Shown here piece by piece: positions 6,811 to 6,965 of a DNA stretch of 6,965 nucleotides. How positions within the stretch are numbered: position 1 is the first letter of the stretch; each line of letters begins with the position of its first letter. The translations under genes were made by a program, and so were the position numbers. The DNA lies in assembly GCA_002011835.1 (NCBI GenBank), contig MTPE01000320.1, forward strand, positions 1 to 6,965. Reading direction: 5' to 3'. The notes below the pieces were generated by a model that was not told the DNA's origin, did no database searches, and saw nothing but the letters and a program-made list of their open reading frames with translations. Origin of the DNA: Desulfarculaceae bacterium JdFR-95. Its GTDB lineage: Bacteria; Desulfobacterota; Desulfarculia; Desulfarculales; Desulfarculaceae.

Positions 6811-6965
6811 CAAATATCATCACCATCTCCTGTGCTGACGGCCGGGGCTGCAACCCCAGGGTGCCTGTCTCCCCGCCATTTGCCGGATGAGCCAGAAGGA
6901 AAGGGTTCCCCCCACACCCCCCTCCCAAAAGAAACCTGGCCCGCCTGTGGCTTCGGCGCCGGCCG

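Larger units (their letters stand above)
6549..6914. repeat. Nested foldback repeat, outer inverted arms enclosing two hairpins
   Basis: Two outer arms, 6576-6598 and 6871-6893, are complementary at 22 of 23 positions. The single difference (G6581 opposite T6888) is a G-U pair in a rightward transcript. Further out, TGGGGGGAA (6549-6557) and TTCCCCCCA (6906-6914) are also perfectly complementary, separated from the main arms by 18 and 12 unpaired bases. Between the arms are two independent perfect hairpins (6611-6687 and 6703-6810) and a small one with four-base arms (6844-6857). No open reading frame inside resembles a transposase or any known protein. The layout suits a non-autonomous miniature element or a cluster of nested REP-like repeats. 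Its outer limits are uncertain by some tens of bases. Confidence 0.7.

Noticed and set aside
6844..6857. GGGG-ctgcaa-CCCC hairpin with a six-base loop as an ANTAR target
   Set aside because: The ANTAR loop needs A at position 1 and G at position 4. This loop has C and C (or T and C on the other strand), the stem is only four pairs and no paired second hairpin is next to it.
6213..6917. Minus-strand open frame of 234 codons running from the foldback into the asnB 5' region
   Set aside because: It translates the inverted repeats and then the asnB gene in the wrong frame. It resembles no known protein and has no good ribosome site, so it is a by-product of GC-rich sequence.
6463..6965. CRISPR array, tRNA or transposase gene in the repeat-rich right end
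   Set aside because: The repeats are inverted and different from each other rather than regularly spaced direct repeats. No tRNA cloverleaf or TTC-type T-loop is seen, and no frame shows transposase motifs.
6915..6965. Start of another gene at the right edge
   Set aside because: The remaining 51 bases show no ribosome binding site with a start codon or recognizable coding on either strand.

Overview
This is a GC-rich bacterial window carrying housekeeping biosynthesis genes, one small two-component regulatory pair, and a roughly 370-base foldback repeat at the right end. The set (a lactate-dehydrogenase-like malate dehydrogenase, a long-form PurC, a stand-alone 73-residue NifU C-terminal-type protein, a zinc-ribbon threonine synthase and a glutamine-dependent AsnB), with strong G/C third-position bias, fits a high-GC member of the former Deltaproteobacteria (Desulfobacterota, for example a Desulfarculus-like lineage). 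That placement is inference from gene style, not from a marker gene.

Layout. Bases 1-189 (minus) are the first 63 codons of malate dehydrogenase, cut by the window edge. A 131-base divergent intergenic region separates it from a rightward run: purC (321-1214), a NifU-like Fe-S scaffold protein (1265-1486), a histidine kinase with no sensor domain (1510-2196), and an ANTAR-type response regulator (2187-2804) whose start overlaps the kinase stop. After a 165-base gap with a plausible sigma-70 promoter comes threonine synthase, thrC (2970-4472). The convergent gap 4473-4590 holds GC-rich hairpins without U tracts. asnB (4591-6462, minus) has its own candidate promoter at 6512-6541.

The last 503 bases (6463-6965) contain no supportable gene. 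Most of this stretch (about 6549-6914) is a nested foldback. A 23-base inverted repeat at its ends encloses two separate hairpins, one with perfect 25-base arms and one with perfect, AT-rich 24-base arms. There is no transposase inside. It looks like a non-autonomous mobile or REP-like repeat cluster placed just upstream of the asnB promoter.

How the genes relate. mdh, purC, thrC and asnB serve central carbon, purine, threonine and asparagine metabolism, and the NifU-like protein serves Fe-S cluster supply. The kinase/ANTAR pair resembles PdtaS/PdtaR and EutW/EutV, which act on RNA by antitermination. Its signal and RNA targets are not evident here; I found no convincing tandem hexaloop ANTAR target in the leaders in this window.
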